A stretch of DNA of 21,167 nucleotides from UBA8437 sp003445035 (GTDB lineage: Bacteria; Planctomycetota; Planctomycetia; Planctomycetales; Planctomycetaceae). The stretch spans positions 1-21,167 of the forward strand of contig CALCHI010000319.1 of assembly GCA_937901285.1 (NCBI GenBank), given 5' to 3'. A model generated the notes under the pieces. That model did not search any database. It was not told the DNA's origin and saw only the letters and a program-made list of their open reading frames with translations. Positions 1-8,035 of this stretch are shown here, piece by piece. Each line of letters begins with the position of its first letter. The first letter of the stretch is position 1. The translations under genes were made by a program, and so were the position numbers.

Positions 1-75
1 TTCGATTCAGCAGGTTTCGATTCAGCAGGTTTCGGTTCAGCAGGTTTCGATTCAGCGGGTTTCGGTTCAACGGGC
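1..75. repeat. 15-bp tandem repeat, five units, coding for KPAE(S/P)
   Basis: Five near-identical 15-bp units run from base 1 to 75, consensus TTCGRTTCAGCRGGT on the plus strand. Variation is limited to a few positions and the units become less perfect toward base 75. The period is a multiple of three, and read on the minus strand each unit encodes one KPAES or KPAEP pentapeptide of the membrane-anchored protein. The array continues outside the window, so its copy number is unknown. There are no spacers, so it is not a CRISPR. Confidence 0.9.
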
Positions 76-347
76 CTGACGTTTTCCTCCGATTCCGGTG
101 AGGCCGCAGGATCGGTGGTTACGACGGATTTGCGAGGATCACTCATCTCGGGAGAATCCTCGCCAAGACCAGAAGCCGCCAACCTGGCGGAAGCTTGATC
201 GGCCTTCTGCACGGCCGGTCGTTGTCCGACGGCCTCGCCGGGCACGGACGTCTCATCCGAAAAAGCCAGGATCAACAGCAGACCGCCGAACCCCAGCGAC
301 ACGGCCCAGGCCACAACCAGCGGTGAGATAGATTCGAGGCGGGACAT
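1..347 (-). CDS. Membrane-anchored KPAE-repeat protein, C-terminus beyond window
   Basis: I do not recognise a named family. Reading from the ATG at 347 gives an open frame of 115 codons running off the window edge. The protein has a short N-terminus, one hydrophobic helix (about residues 9-29), then a polar Ala/Pro/Glu/Ser-rich region that turns into pentapeptide repeats of the type KPAES/KPAEP from about residue 95 to the edge. This architecture fits a protein fixed in the cytoplasmic membrane with an extended, rigid linker projecting into the periplasm, as in TonB-like or envelope-spanning linkers; that role is inference. The start is only 11 bases after the stop of the zinc-ribbon gene, so the two are probably one transcript. 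No strong Shine-Dalgarno sequence precedes it. What follows the repeat cannot be seen. Confidence 0.75.
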   Translation of the reverse strand, partial: MSRLESISPLVVAWAVSLGFGGLLLILAFSDETSVPGEAVGQRPAVQKADQASARLAASGLGEDSPEMSDPRKSVVTTDPAASPESEENVRPVEPKPAESKPAEPKPAESKPAES

Positions 348-358
348 GTGGCAACAAC

Positions 359-2311
359 CTAGTCAGCCACCGGAAACGGTTTAAGACCCATCTTTTCGGC
401 AACCGGTTGTGTCATCAGGGTGATCTGTTTCTTGCCCTCGTCAACCACGATCACCATTCCCTTGTACTTCTTCATGATCTCATGCAGAACCGATTTGGCG
501 GAGCCGGCCCTGGCGATCGTTTGTGGCATGTTCTTGGTGTAACCAGAGAGTTTCAGGGCGTCGCCGTCAATTTCGAACGGCACCTGGATTTCCTCAGCAA
601 CAAACTTCACGGCCTCCTGAAGTGGAGTTCGCCGGAAGTCGACCTCGATCTTCATTCCCAGTCGTCCGGCCACGGTCTCGGGCAACGTCTTGACCTGTGC
701 CACCCTCCGGGGCGCTGCCGCGGTGAAGTCGGTACGGGTCGACTCGTCCCAGGTCAGCAGGGCCGCCAGGGCGATATTCGGAGCAGCTCGTTCGGGCAAA
801 CGGGTCCGCAATTGAACATGCCGATCGCCGACTGCCGTGTCGGTCTGGAACACGTAGGCCGACATCAATGCGGGAAACCGACTGATCAGCCGATAGGCGC
901 CAACCGTGCTGGGTCGCATCTTCTCGACTGCGTGCATCATCTCGACTGGCAAGCTGCCCAGTCGTTTCTGAACACTGCGTTCCAGCCGACCGGGAGTCAC
1001 GATGCTGTTGTGCGAGTGATGATTACGAAGCAGGATCTCGGACTCGAACTCGTCGCCGTTCCGATCGATGTCAATGCTCCAGGCCACCGTCTCGATTTCC
1101 TCGTCATCGAACCAGTCGAGAACCAGATTGAACACCGGTGCGATGGTTTCCGAGACGAGCACTTCCTGGAAATTCCTTGCATCACGTGGCTCGAAAACGA
1201 CCGTCAGCAGTTTGTCCCGGCTGGTCAACGGAAGGATCTGCTCGATCCCCGTCGTGGTCACTGCCGGCTGTCGAACCGCCGCGGCCATTTCTTCAACTCG
1301 ATCCAACGGACCAATGGCCACCGTCTTGGCGTCACTGCCGCGGAGGTAACAATGCGTATCACCGAGGTACACCGGATACGAGTAATCGTCACTCCTGGGG
1401 CCGGGAAACCTCTCGAGCAGCGTTGACGGTTTTTGAGCCTCCTTGAGCCGCAGAACGACGGCCACCTCGGGCGGATCTCCACGTTGCCCCAGCATCAGGC
1501 AGATCATCGCTTCCTCGATTTCCTCGGGAGGAAACCGACAGAGCGTCTTGATCTGCTCTCCGGCCCATTCTCCGAGTGGCCCGAGACAAAAACGCAGTTC
1601 CTCGCCGGGCGACTCCTGGGCCCACAACTCATCCGGCCGCACGTTGATCACAATGCTCACACCAGCCGGCACCATGTCGAGACGGATGGGGCGAACCGTT
1701 TGCCCTGGATTGGACACCGGCAACGTCTGGATTTCCGGTTCTGCTGTGTCGACAGTGGCGTCATCGACGTTTGTTTTGGTCACGGTCTGGCGAGCAGCCG
1801 ATCCGGAACGGAACCAAGTCACACCAACCCCGATAACCGCCAGCGCGACGATCGAGCTGCCAACGATCACCGCCAGTGACGGGCCGCCCCGGGGCCGCTT
1901 TTCCTGCTTTCGTGACGCCTTTTTGGGCCGGCTACGCCGTTTGGCTTTTCGCGACGGTGTCGTCGAGGCCGCGTCATCAAAGACGGGGAACCCACCGCCC
2001 CCCACCGCGGGGGGATCGGACACCGCTGGATCCTCTCGGGCTTCTCCAGCAACCTCGGCCGGTGGATCGACTTTTCCTGCGAGATCGGGAGGGGCAGTGG
2101 CCGGTTCATCGGAGACCCAGCGTGCTGACGTGCCCTGCTGCGGCGTCTCCTCGGTTGGCGAATCGGCCAGTTCCAGCTCAACTTCCTCGGGCTCGGCAAG
2201 AACGAACGTGTGCCGACAACTCGGACAGCGGCCCTTTTTGCCCAGCATCGAGCGATCCGGCAACTTCAGAATGCTGCCACATTCGGGGCAGGGAATCTGC
2301 ATCGACGCCAT
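359..2311 (-). CDS. Zinc-ribbon, single-TM protein with C-terminal secretin/STN-like domain
   Basis: The 650-residue protein begins with a zinc ribbon: CxxC at residues 8-11 and CxxC at 29-32, in the style of the short ribbons common at N-termini of planctomycete proteins. An acidic and proline-rich linker follows, then a basic stretch (about 121-141) and one membrane helix (about 145-167). The remainder should be periplasmic. The last 100 residues (about 548-635), with the pattern RTPLQEAVKFVAEE and a following beta-rich segment, resemble the short N-terminal domain of secretins and TonB receptors. The middle (about 205-545) is not recognised. The start could be the ATG at 2311 or the in-frame ATG at 2302; neither has a clear ribosome site. 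The KPAE-repeat gene follows 11 bases downstream. Function is unknown; a role in envelope assembly or sensing is a guess. Confidence 0.8.
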   Translation of the reverse strand: MASMQIPCPECGSILKLPDRSMLGKKGRCPSCRHTFVLAEPEEVELELADSPTEETPQQGTSARWVSDEPATAPPDLAGKVDPPAEVAGEAREDPAVSDPPAVGGGGFPVFDDAASTTPSRKAKRRSRPKKASRKQEKRPRGGPSLAVIVGSSIVALAVIGVGVTWFRSGSAARQTVTKTNVDDATVDTAEPEIQTLPVSNPGQTVRPIRLDMVPAGVSIVINVRPDELWAQESPGEELRFCLGPLGEWAGEQIKTLCRFPPEEIEEAMICLMLGQRGDPPEVAVVLRLKEAQKPSTLLERFPGPRSDDYSYPVYLGDTHCYLRGSDAKTVAIGPLDRVEEMAAAVRQPAVTTTGIEQILPLTSRDKLLTVVFEPRDARNFQEVLVSETIAPVFNLVLDWFDDEEIETVAWSIDIDRNGDEFESEILLRNHHSHNSIVTPGRLERSVQKRLGSLPVEMMHAVEKMRPSTVGAYRLISRFPALMSAYVFQTDTAVGDRHVQLRTRLPERAAPNIALAALLTWDESTRTDFTAAAPRRVAQVKTLPETVAGRLGMKIEVDFRRTPLQEAVKFVAEEIQVPFEIDGDALKLSGYTKNMPQTIARAGSAKSVLHEIMKKYKGMVIVVDEGKKQITLMTQPVAEKMGLKPFPVAD

Positions 2312-2369
2312 GGGTCATCCGAATCATTGGACACAAGCGGTCGGGACACTCTCGGGAGGCCCCGCGTTC

Positions 2370-2399
2370 ATACTAGGCGCCGCCAGCCTCAACTGCCAA
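2370..2399 (-). promoter_or_regulatory. Putative sigma70-type promoter for the zinc-ribbon gene
   Basis: On the minus strand TTGGCA (plus-strand positions 2394-2399, five of six matches to TTGACA) is followed after 18 bases by TAGTAT (2370-2375, four of six to TATAAT). Transcription would begin near 2363, about 50 bases before the ATG at 2311. It lies in the 119-base gap between the ispD stop and the zinc-ribbon start, so it may give the two downstream genes expression independent of ispD. Seen by eye only. Confidence 0.4.
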
Positions 2400-2430
2400 G
2401 TCCGGATCCGGCATACTCCGCCACCAGGCC

Positions 2431-3207
2431 TCATTCGCTGAGTTGATCAAAATCGAGCCCGCTCTCGCGAACCGATTTCGGATCGACCTCCGAGAAAGGA
2501 TGCAGCCGATCGAGCAAGTCGTCCTGTGGAACGGAGAGAATCAACGACCGGGCCATCTCGAGATCGTCCTCGGTGGTGATCTTGATGTTCATCGGGGACC
2601 CCTGCACCAGCCTGACCGGATGCCCGAGATTTTCGACCAATTGGGCTTCATCGGTCGCCACCAGGCTTCCACGAGCGGCATAGGCTTCGATCAGCAGGTC
2701 ACGGCGGACGACCTGTGGGGTCTGGGCCGCCCAGAGACGATCACGGGAGACGGTGGCCTCGATCGTCCCGTCGTCCGCCTCCCGTTTCAATGTGCTGCTG
2801 ATCGGGACGGCGGGGATCGCCGCACCGCACTCAACCGCAGCCGAGAACACGTCGTCAATCCACTTCTCGGCAATCAGGGGACGAGCGGCATCGTGCACGG
2901 CGACGTAATCGATCTCCTCGCGAATCTCTGCCAGCGCATTGCTCACCGAATCCATCCGTGTCTCTCCGCCGACCACCACGTCAACATCCAGGAACGGCAG
3001 ATTCGCCTTGAAACGGTCCCGAAAATCATCGAGATCCTCTTCCGCCACGACCACAATTGCCTGGGACACATCGTCCCGGGTCACAAAGGCCTCCAGGGAA
3101 CGGATCCAGACGGCCCGGCCCTTCAGGTCCACGAAGGGCTTCTTCTGTTGCGTGCCGAATCGACTGCTCTGGCCAGCCGCCGGCAGAATCACCGCAAAAC
3201 TGGTCAT
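2431..3207 (-). CDS. ispD: 2-C-methyl-D-erythritol 4-phosphate cytidylyltransferase
   Basis: This enzyme joins CTP and methylerythritol 4-phosphate to give CDP-methylerythritol and pyrophosphate, the third step of the MEP route to isoprenoids in the cytoplasm. The 258-residue length is close to the usual length. Visible family motifs are the nucleotide-binding loop LPAAGQSSRFG (8-18) with lysines at 22-23, GGETRMDSV (80-88), VHDAARPL (104-111), AAQTPQ (160-165), TDEAQLVE (185-192) and GSPMNIKITTEDDL (203-216). The loop has Ser where many IspD proteins have the second Gly. The ATG at 3207 is chosen because it begins the Rossmann-like fold directly and has GGGAGGTG (3212-3219) in front; a longer open frame to 3342 would add 45 residues without family character. 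It follows the fused membrane gene by 49 bases, probably in one transcript. A C-terminal tail of about 35 residues is extra. Confidence 0.95.
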   Translation of the reverse strand: MTSFAVILPAAGQSSRFGTQQKKPFVDLKGRAVWIRSLEAFVTRDDVSQAIVVVAEEDLDDFRDRFKANLPFLDVDVVVGGETRMDSVSNALAEIREEIDYVAVHDAARPLIAEKWIDDVFSAAVECGAAIPAVPISSTLKREADDGTIEATVSRDRLWAAQTPQVVRRDLLIEAYAARGSLVATDEAQLVENLGHPVRLVQGSPMNIKITTEDDLEMARSLILSVPQDDLLDRLHPFSEVDPKSVRESGLDFDQLSE

Positions 3208-3211
3208 GCCA

Positions 3212-3219
3212 CACCTCCC
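3212..3219 (-). promoter_or_regulatory. Ribosome binding site of ispD
   Basis: GGGAGGTG on the minus strand lies four bases upstream of the ATG at 3207. It is one of the clearest Shine-Dalgarno sequences in the window and settles the start against the longer open frame reaching 3342. Confidence 0.75.
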
Positions 3220-3256
3220 CATGCACAACGATGGAGTCCGAAACCCAATCCGAGGG

Positions 3257-6200
3257 CTAGTTTGCCAGAACCGGGCCGGAACGGCGAGTGCCCAGAAGAC
3301 GTGAGCGCCGGTCTCGCAGCGGCTTGACCAGTCCACGCTCAATCACCTCTTGTCGCTGTGACCATCGGTGTCCGAGAGTCGGGTCGAGCGTGATCAACTC
3401 TTCCATCCGCTCGAACATCTCGCCGACCAGTTCGATCGTCTCGGATTCGTGGCCACCGGTCCGCGACATTCCGATCGGTCGCCGGGACCACCGCTGCCTG
3501 AGCACTTCGAGAAGCGAATTGAGATGATCCCAATGCGTCGCGGCCTCAATCCCTTTCGGCGACACGTTCAGCAGACTCTGGATCGCCTCGTGGACATCAT
3601 CAATCCGGTGATTCGAGATCACTCCGAAATAAACCGCGTGCAACCGGTGTTGCAGTTCTTCTCGTCGATCCATAGCCGGAGATTTCGACAACAACACGGC
3701 CACCTCGCGGTGAACGAATTCGCTCAATAGAGGATCGAATGGAACGGCAAACGCAACAACCGAGCCGATTTGTTGCGAGGACGGCTCCGGCAACCCTTCG
3801 ATGGAGGAAAGTGTTTTCAGGAACTGCAGACGTCGTCGATCCACGGGATGTCGCAGTCGTCGAATTCCCCCCCGGCTCGGATCCGACTCAAAGACGAATC
3901 GAGGCCGTTCGGTGATCTGCTTGTCGACCGCTCTACGATAAGTCCGGAACCCCTCCGCCCCCTGCCCCATCAATTGCTGACCCCGGCGAACATCGGCCAG
4001 GCGTTCTCGTACCTCGGCCACCATTTCCTCTTCGACCTCGATCCTGTTCAGCAACGGTTGAGGCACCTCCGGGTGATCTCCCGCTGTCTCGTCCAGGTGG
4101 GTGCCGCCGGCCAGCGCTGCCCAGGGCAACCGGGCCGCGAGCCAACCGTTGCCGAGGTGATTGGAATGACCGGATTCGCCACTCTTCGGTGGGCCGCTCG
4201 TCGGCAACTGGAGCAGGTTGGCCCAGTCCCAGCCGATCTCGGCCAATGCGGCGCGAACGTGGGGCCCCTGCAGGCGAGCCACCACACCCGGCCGATTGAG
4301 CAACCGGGGCGAATTGGTGGCCACCACCAGGAATCGTCCCGGTCCGACCTGGATCCGTACGGTCGCCCGGAAAACATCACGCATGGAGGCGTGCGGCACG
4401 TCCACTCCGACAATCCCGACATCACCGACCGAGAAAGCCTGGCAGAACACGCCATCACCGGACAATTGCCTTGCTGCGTTGCGATAGAACTCCAGCGTCC
4501 GAGTTGACTCCGCACGCCAGGCCACGGACCGGCCCGCTGTTGCGATTACGACATCGTATTGTGCCGAATCAGCCGCTACGGCCAATGCCGGCGCCACGTG
4601 CCGCCAACTCAGCCGCACATCGTCGAACTCAATGTGGTCAGCGACCAGTTTCCGCCGCCCCTCATCGGGCTCGACGCAGTCAATCCGGGTCACCGGAAAT
4701 CCCAGTCCCGCCCGCAATCCGTCGCCTCCGCCGATTCCCAGCAACAGCACACGTTCGGGCCGTTCGTGCACGACCAGTGGTATCAGTGATTCAAGCACTC
4801 CGGCCGCACTGCGAGGACTGATCATCGCATCTCGACTCCATGCCGTCGCGGGAATGCCATCAACTCGCAACAGTCGCAGGGCTCCGCGCTGTGACCAGGT
4901 GGTCAAAGTCGCATCGCACGTCTCTCGACGCGCGATCATCCGGGCTTCGTCGAGTGACTCGTGCAACCGGCGAGGCCACTTTTGTTCGGCCGCCGAGACG
5001 ACCCGCGCCGAGTAGAGCAGCCGTGCCGATTGACCGGGATCATACCGACCAACCTGAGTGGTCAACACCACCAATCCCGCCAGCACCCACGCCAGCGGTC
5101 TCCGTGAAAGGACGATCGGTCCGGAAATCCGACCGGGCACGATCGCCAGGCCCCACGCTCCAATAACCAGAACCACGACCGGCCCCAGATCGGGAATCCA
5201 CAGCCAGCGAGCGAGAAACAGGCCTACGAGGATCGCCAGGGGTGCAACCCCTGCGGAACTGGTCCAACCGGAACCGATCGGCGACCGACCATGCGGCGAC
5301 AACGAAACGGCCGTCAGCACGCCCAGCGGCATCGCCGCCACCAGCACCAATACGGACCAGCCGGCCAGCAACACCAGGGGGCTACCACCGGCGACCTTCA
5401 GATACAGCAACCACTCAACCAGAATTGGGAACGTCGCAGGAACAAGCAGCACACCCGCAGCCGAGCCGACAGACCAATTGCTCCGTCGGCGGTGTCCGAT
5501 CGCTCCACCGACGCACAACGCCGCAGCAAACACCAGCAGGTACCATTCGGAGGCGGGAACCAGTTGGACCAACATGCGATCCAGCGATGCCATCACGACA
5601 CCAATCACCGCCAGACCAACCAGGCCGGATCGATCAAGACGACCGGTCCAGGCGGGAGGACTGACGTTGCCAGGATCCGCTTGCCCCCCCCTCGCCAGTT
5701 CAACCAGGAACATCAGCCCGGCCAACATGGCCGCCACCAGAACCGTCGCATCGACGCCGATTCCCCCAAACAACAGGTGGGCCACCGTCACCGCACCGAT
5801 CGCAGCTCCGATCAGGAAACCTCTCAATTGTCCACTGCCTCGGTTGGCGGCCAGGCAGCCCAGCCGGACCGACAACGCCATCGGAAGCGACAGTGCCAAC
5901 GTGGCGACCAGCATGGACACCGGCAGGCCATCGACAGTCACGAGTTGTTCGAAAGAGACCAGCGACAGCCCCTGAGCGATCCCCGACAACAGTCCTCCCA
6001 GCGCCGCCGACCACATCGCCAACCCCAGCAGCAACCAGCCCCGTCGTCCGCGCCACGACAGGCCCAGGCACGCACCGATGGACAGGCCCCACCCGACGGC
6101 AAAGTCGGTGGCCAACGACCCACCGAGTAACGCCGCCACCTGGTGCCACATGGACGCCAGGAACAACGCGACCACCAGGCCGTCCGGAATTCCGGAACCG

Positions 6201-6283
6201 GGGAGTTTCGACAGGCCGACCAGAAAAGCCGACCACGCCCGACCTACCGGCCGGGAAACGGGAGAAAGCGGTCGCATGGACAT
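3257..6283 (-). CDS. Polytopic membrane protein fused to spermidine-synthase-like SAM-fold domain
   Basis: The 1008-residue protein has three parts. Residues 30-410 form about 12 membrane helices. Residues about 465-690 form a Rossmann-type domain of the spermidine-synthase family, with the glycine loop GIGGGDG (516-522), the acidic ribose-binding position in CVEPDEG (E538), and YDVVIATAGR (576-585). Residues 700-1008 are soluble and unrecognised. In true aminopropyltransferases the segment after YDVII usually carries an Asp-containing DxxDP-type motif with the catalytic Asp; here it is ATAGRS, so spermidine synthesis is doubtful. Such membrane fusions are commonly labelled spermidine synthase or MFS-like in planctomycetes. 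The ATG at 6283 (or 6277) was chosen over a GTG at 6385 because a possible promoter lies between them. ispD follows 49 bases downstream. Confidence 0.8.
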   Translation of the reverse strand: MSMRPLSPVSRPVGRAWSAFLVGLSKLPGSGIPDGLVVALFLASMWHQVAALLGGSLATDFAVGWGLSIGACLGLSWRGRRGWLLLGLAMWSAALGGLLSGIAQGLSLVSFEQLVTVDGLPVSMLVATLALSLPMALSVRLGCLAANRGSGQLRGFLIGAAIGAVTVAHLLFGGIGVDATVLVAAMLAGLMFLVELARGGQADPGNVSPPAWTGRLDRSGLVGLAVIGVVMASLDRMLVQLVPASEWYLLVFAAALCVGGAIGHRRRSNWSVGSAAGVLLVPATFPILVEWLLYLKVAGGSPLVLLAGWSVLVLVAAMPLGVLTAVSLSPHGRSPIGSGWTSSAGVAPLAILVGLFLARWLWIPDLGPVVVLVIGAWGLAIVPGRISGPIVLSRRPLAWVLAGLVVLTTQVGRYDPGQSARLLYSARVVSAAEQKWPRRLHESLDEARMIARRETCDATLTTWSQRGALRLLRVDGIPATAWSRDAMISPRSAAGVLESLIPLVVHERPERVLLLGIGGGDGLRAGLGFPVTRIDCVEPDEGRRKLVADHIEFDDVRLSWRHVAPALAVAADSAQYDVVIATAGRSVAWRAESTRTLEFYRNAARQLSGDGVFCQAFSVGDVGIVGVDVPHASMRDVFRATVRIQVGPGRFLVVATNSPRLLNRPGVVARLQGPHVRAALAEIGWDWANLLQLPTSGPPKSGESGHSNHLGNGWLAARLPWAALAGGTHLDETAGDHPEVPQPLLNRIEVEEEMVAEVRERLADVRRGQQLMGQGAEGFRTYRRAVDKQITERPRFVFESDPSRGGIRRLRHPVDRRRLQFLKTLSSIEGLPEPSSQQIGSVVAFAVPFDPLLSEFVHREVAVLLSKSPAMDRREELQHRLHAVYFGVISNHRIDDVHEAIQSLLNVSPKGIEAATHWDHLNSLLEVLRQRWSRRPIGMSRTGGHESETIELVGEMFERMEELITLDPTLGHRWSQRQEVIERGLVKPLRDRRSRLLGTRRSGPVLAN

Positions 6284-6332
6284 CCGTGCCACTGGTGTCG
6301 ATCGCGCGATTCGTCGTAACCGGGAGAACTCT

Positions 6333-6360
6333 TTTATCCCATGGTCGGAATCAGCCGCAA
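6333..6360 (-). promoter_or_regulatory. Weak candidate promoter for the fused membrane gene
   Basis: On the minus strand TTGCGG (6355-6360) is followed after 16 bases by GATAAA (6333-6338), inside the AT-richest part of the divergent gap between the membrane fusion and the M28 peptidase. Transcription would begin about 40 bases before the ATG at 6283, which would exclude the GTG start at 6385. Matches to consensus are only partial. Confidence 0.25.
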
Positions 6361-6439
6361 GACCAGTTGCCCGGCACTCTGACACACCGCAGAGTTATTG
6401 CAGACCCGTGATCCCTGGTCCTCCAGGAGCCATTTGCTG

Positions 6440-8035
6440 ATGTCCCGCCTGTCCTCAGTTTTCCGGATCCGCAGTGTCAGAATTCCGGCGGTGACGGCCG
6501 TCGCGACGATTCTCTTCGCCGCGATCAGCACGTCATTCCTACGCGCCGATCCCCTAACGCCGCTCGACCAGGCTCTCGCATCCGTTCGTCGCGCCGACCT
6601 CAAACAACACATCAACACCCTGGCCAGCGACACGCTGAGAGGTCGAGCGGCCGGTTCACAGGGAGGACAAGCCGCCGGAGCCTATCTCGTCCAGCAACTG
6701 AGACGCATCGGCCTGAAACCCGCCGGGGGCAATGGAGATTTCTACCAGGAATTCTCCGAGAAAGGATTTCGGAACGTGTTGTCGGTGCTCCCGGGAACAG
6801 ACCCGAAGTTGAGGGACCGCTTCATCGTCATCGGAGCTCACTACGACCACGTCGGCCTGGGAACCAAGCGGACCAGCCTGGGAGGCATCGGACAGATTCA
6901 CAACGGAGCCGACGACAACGCCAGCGGATCCGCTGCGGTGCTCGAAGTCGCCGAAGCCCTGGCCGGATCCGGACAGTTGGATCATCGGCGTTCGATCCTG
7001 TTCGTCTTCTGGGATGCAGAAGAACTGGGCCTGCTGGGTTCCAAGTACTGGACCGCACACCCGACGATCCCCGTGGAAGCGATCGACATGGCACTGAACG
7101 TCGACATGGTCGGTCGGTTGCGAGACGACCGGCTGGTGGTCTTCGGCTCGCGGACGGGCGTCGGGCTTCGGCACCTGGCCGTCAAACACAACACGCGGCT
7201 GAAACGGCCAATGGCCCTGGACTTCAACTGGGACCTGCTGGCCAACAGCGATCACCATCCCTTCTTCGCCAAAGACATCCCGGTCCTGTTTCTCCACACC
7301 GGACTGCACGGTCAATACCACCGCCCCGGCGACGACGCCGATCGAATTGCCTGGAGCGGTCTCGAGAGAATCACGCGGTTGCTGGTGAGCCTTTCTCACG
7401 ATGCGGCCTGCCGCAGCGAAATGCCCGGTTTCCGTCCTGTGGCCACCGAGGAATCCGAGGCCTACCGTCGCAAGCTGGAATCCTCGGCGACCAACGCTCA
7501 GCAAAGACTGGGAGCCGCGTGGGACTCCGAACTTGCTCAACAGGGCATCATCCAACTGACCGACGTCGCGGACGACACCGCTGCCGATGAGGCCAAGCTC
7601 AAAAAGGGCGACCGGCTGCTGAAACTCGGAGGTGTCGACATCAAGGACGCCGAGGAATTCGCTTGGCGCATCCTGTCATCACCCTCACAGATCGAAGTCC
7701 TGACACGACGTCGAAACAAGAAGAAACTGCGGATCCGCACCCTGCTACTGCCGGGTGAAGCCCAGAGACTGGGATTCGAATGGCTGGTTGATGACGCCGA
7801 GCCCCATGCCGTTGTTGTCAGCGGTGTTTCCACAGCCTCTCCGGCCGGCCGTGCCGGGCTCAAAGGTGCCGACCGGATCACCACGGTCAACGGACGGCCC
7901 ATCGCTCGGGGAGCAAATCTCGCCAAGCTGCTCAGTCAACGTCACGGCACGATCACGCTGAGGGTCGAGCGACAAGGACGATACAAACCGATCCGGTTGC
8001 CGCTGCAGCCGGCATCCGGAGACAACTCCCCCTAG
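6440..8035 (+). CDS. Secreted M28-family zinc peptidase with two PDZ domains
   Basis: The 531-residue product starts with a signal peptide (basic RIRSVR, hydrophobic core about 16-33, likely cleavage after the Ala in LRA near residue 36). The M28 catalytic domain (about 45-325) shows the two-zinc ligand set: H134 in GAHYDH, D158 in GADDNASG, the base/ligand pair E194-E195 in DAEELGLLGS, D222 in NVDMVGR and H294 in QYHRPGDD. Two PDZ domains follow, about 362-437 and 445-522, each with the GD/GADR-type core. M28 enzymes are aminopeptidases or carboxypeptidases; the PDZ pair suggests binding of exposed chain ends in the periplasm or outside. The ATG at 6440 is preferred to a TTG at 6398 because of AGGAG at 6425-6429. 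Its stop codon overlaps that of the convergent AKR-like gene. Confidence 0.93.
   Translation: MSRLSSVFRIRSVRIPAVTAVATILFAAISTSFLRADPLTPLDQALASVRRADLKQHINTLASDTLRGRAAGSQGGQAAGAYLVQQLRRIGLKPAGGNGDFYQEFSEKGFRNVLSVLPGTDPKLRDRFIVIGAHYDHVGLGTKRTSLGGIGQIHNGADDNASGSAAVLEVAEALAGSGQLDHRRSILFVFWDAEELGLLGSKYWTAHPTIPVEAIDMALNVDMVGRLRDDRLVVFGSRTGVGLRHLAVKHNTRLKRPMALDFNWDLLANSDHHPFFAKDIPVLFLHTGLHGQYHRPGDDADRIAWSGLERITRLLVSLSHDAACRSEMPGFRPVATEESEAYRRKLESSATNAQQRLGAAWDSELAQQGIIQLTDVADDTAADEAKLKKGDRLLKLGGVDIKDAEEFAWRILSSPSQIEVLTRRRNKKKLRIRTLLLPGEAQRLGFEWLVDDAEPHAVVVSGVSTASPAGRAGLKGADRITTVNGRPIARGANLAKLLSQRHGTITLRVERQGRYKPIRLPLQPASGDNSP

Noticed and set aside
1..81. CRISPR-like direct repeats at the window start
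   Set aside because: Units are 15 bp with no spacers, in frame, and encode KPAE pentapeptides of a membrane protein.
407..1426. 339-codon open frame opposite the zinc-ribbon gene
   Set aside because: Antisense to a protein with clear domains, with no recognisable features of its own; a GC-driven shadow.
5058..6130. Several long plus-strand frames opposite the membrane fusion
   Set aside because: Low-complexity Arg/Gln/Pro/Thr-rich products, antisense to regular transmembrane helices.
6284..6385. N-terminal extension of the membrane fusion to the GTG at 6385
   Set aside because: The added residues have no domain character and would run through the AT-rich promoter-like segment of the divergent gap.
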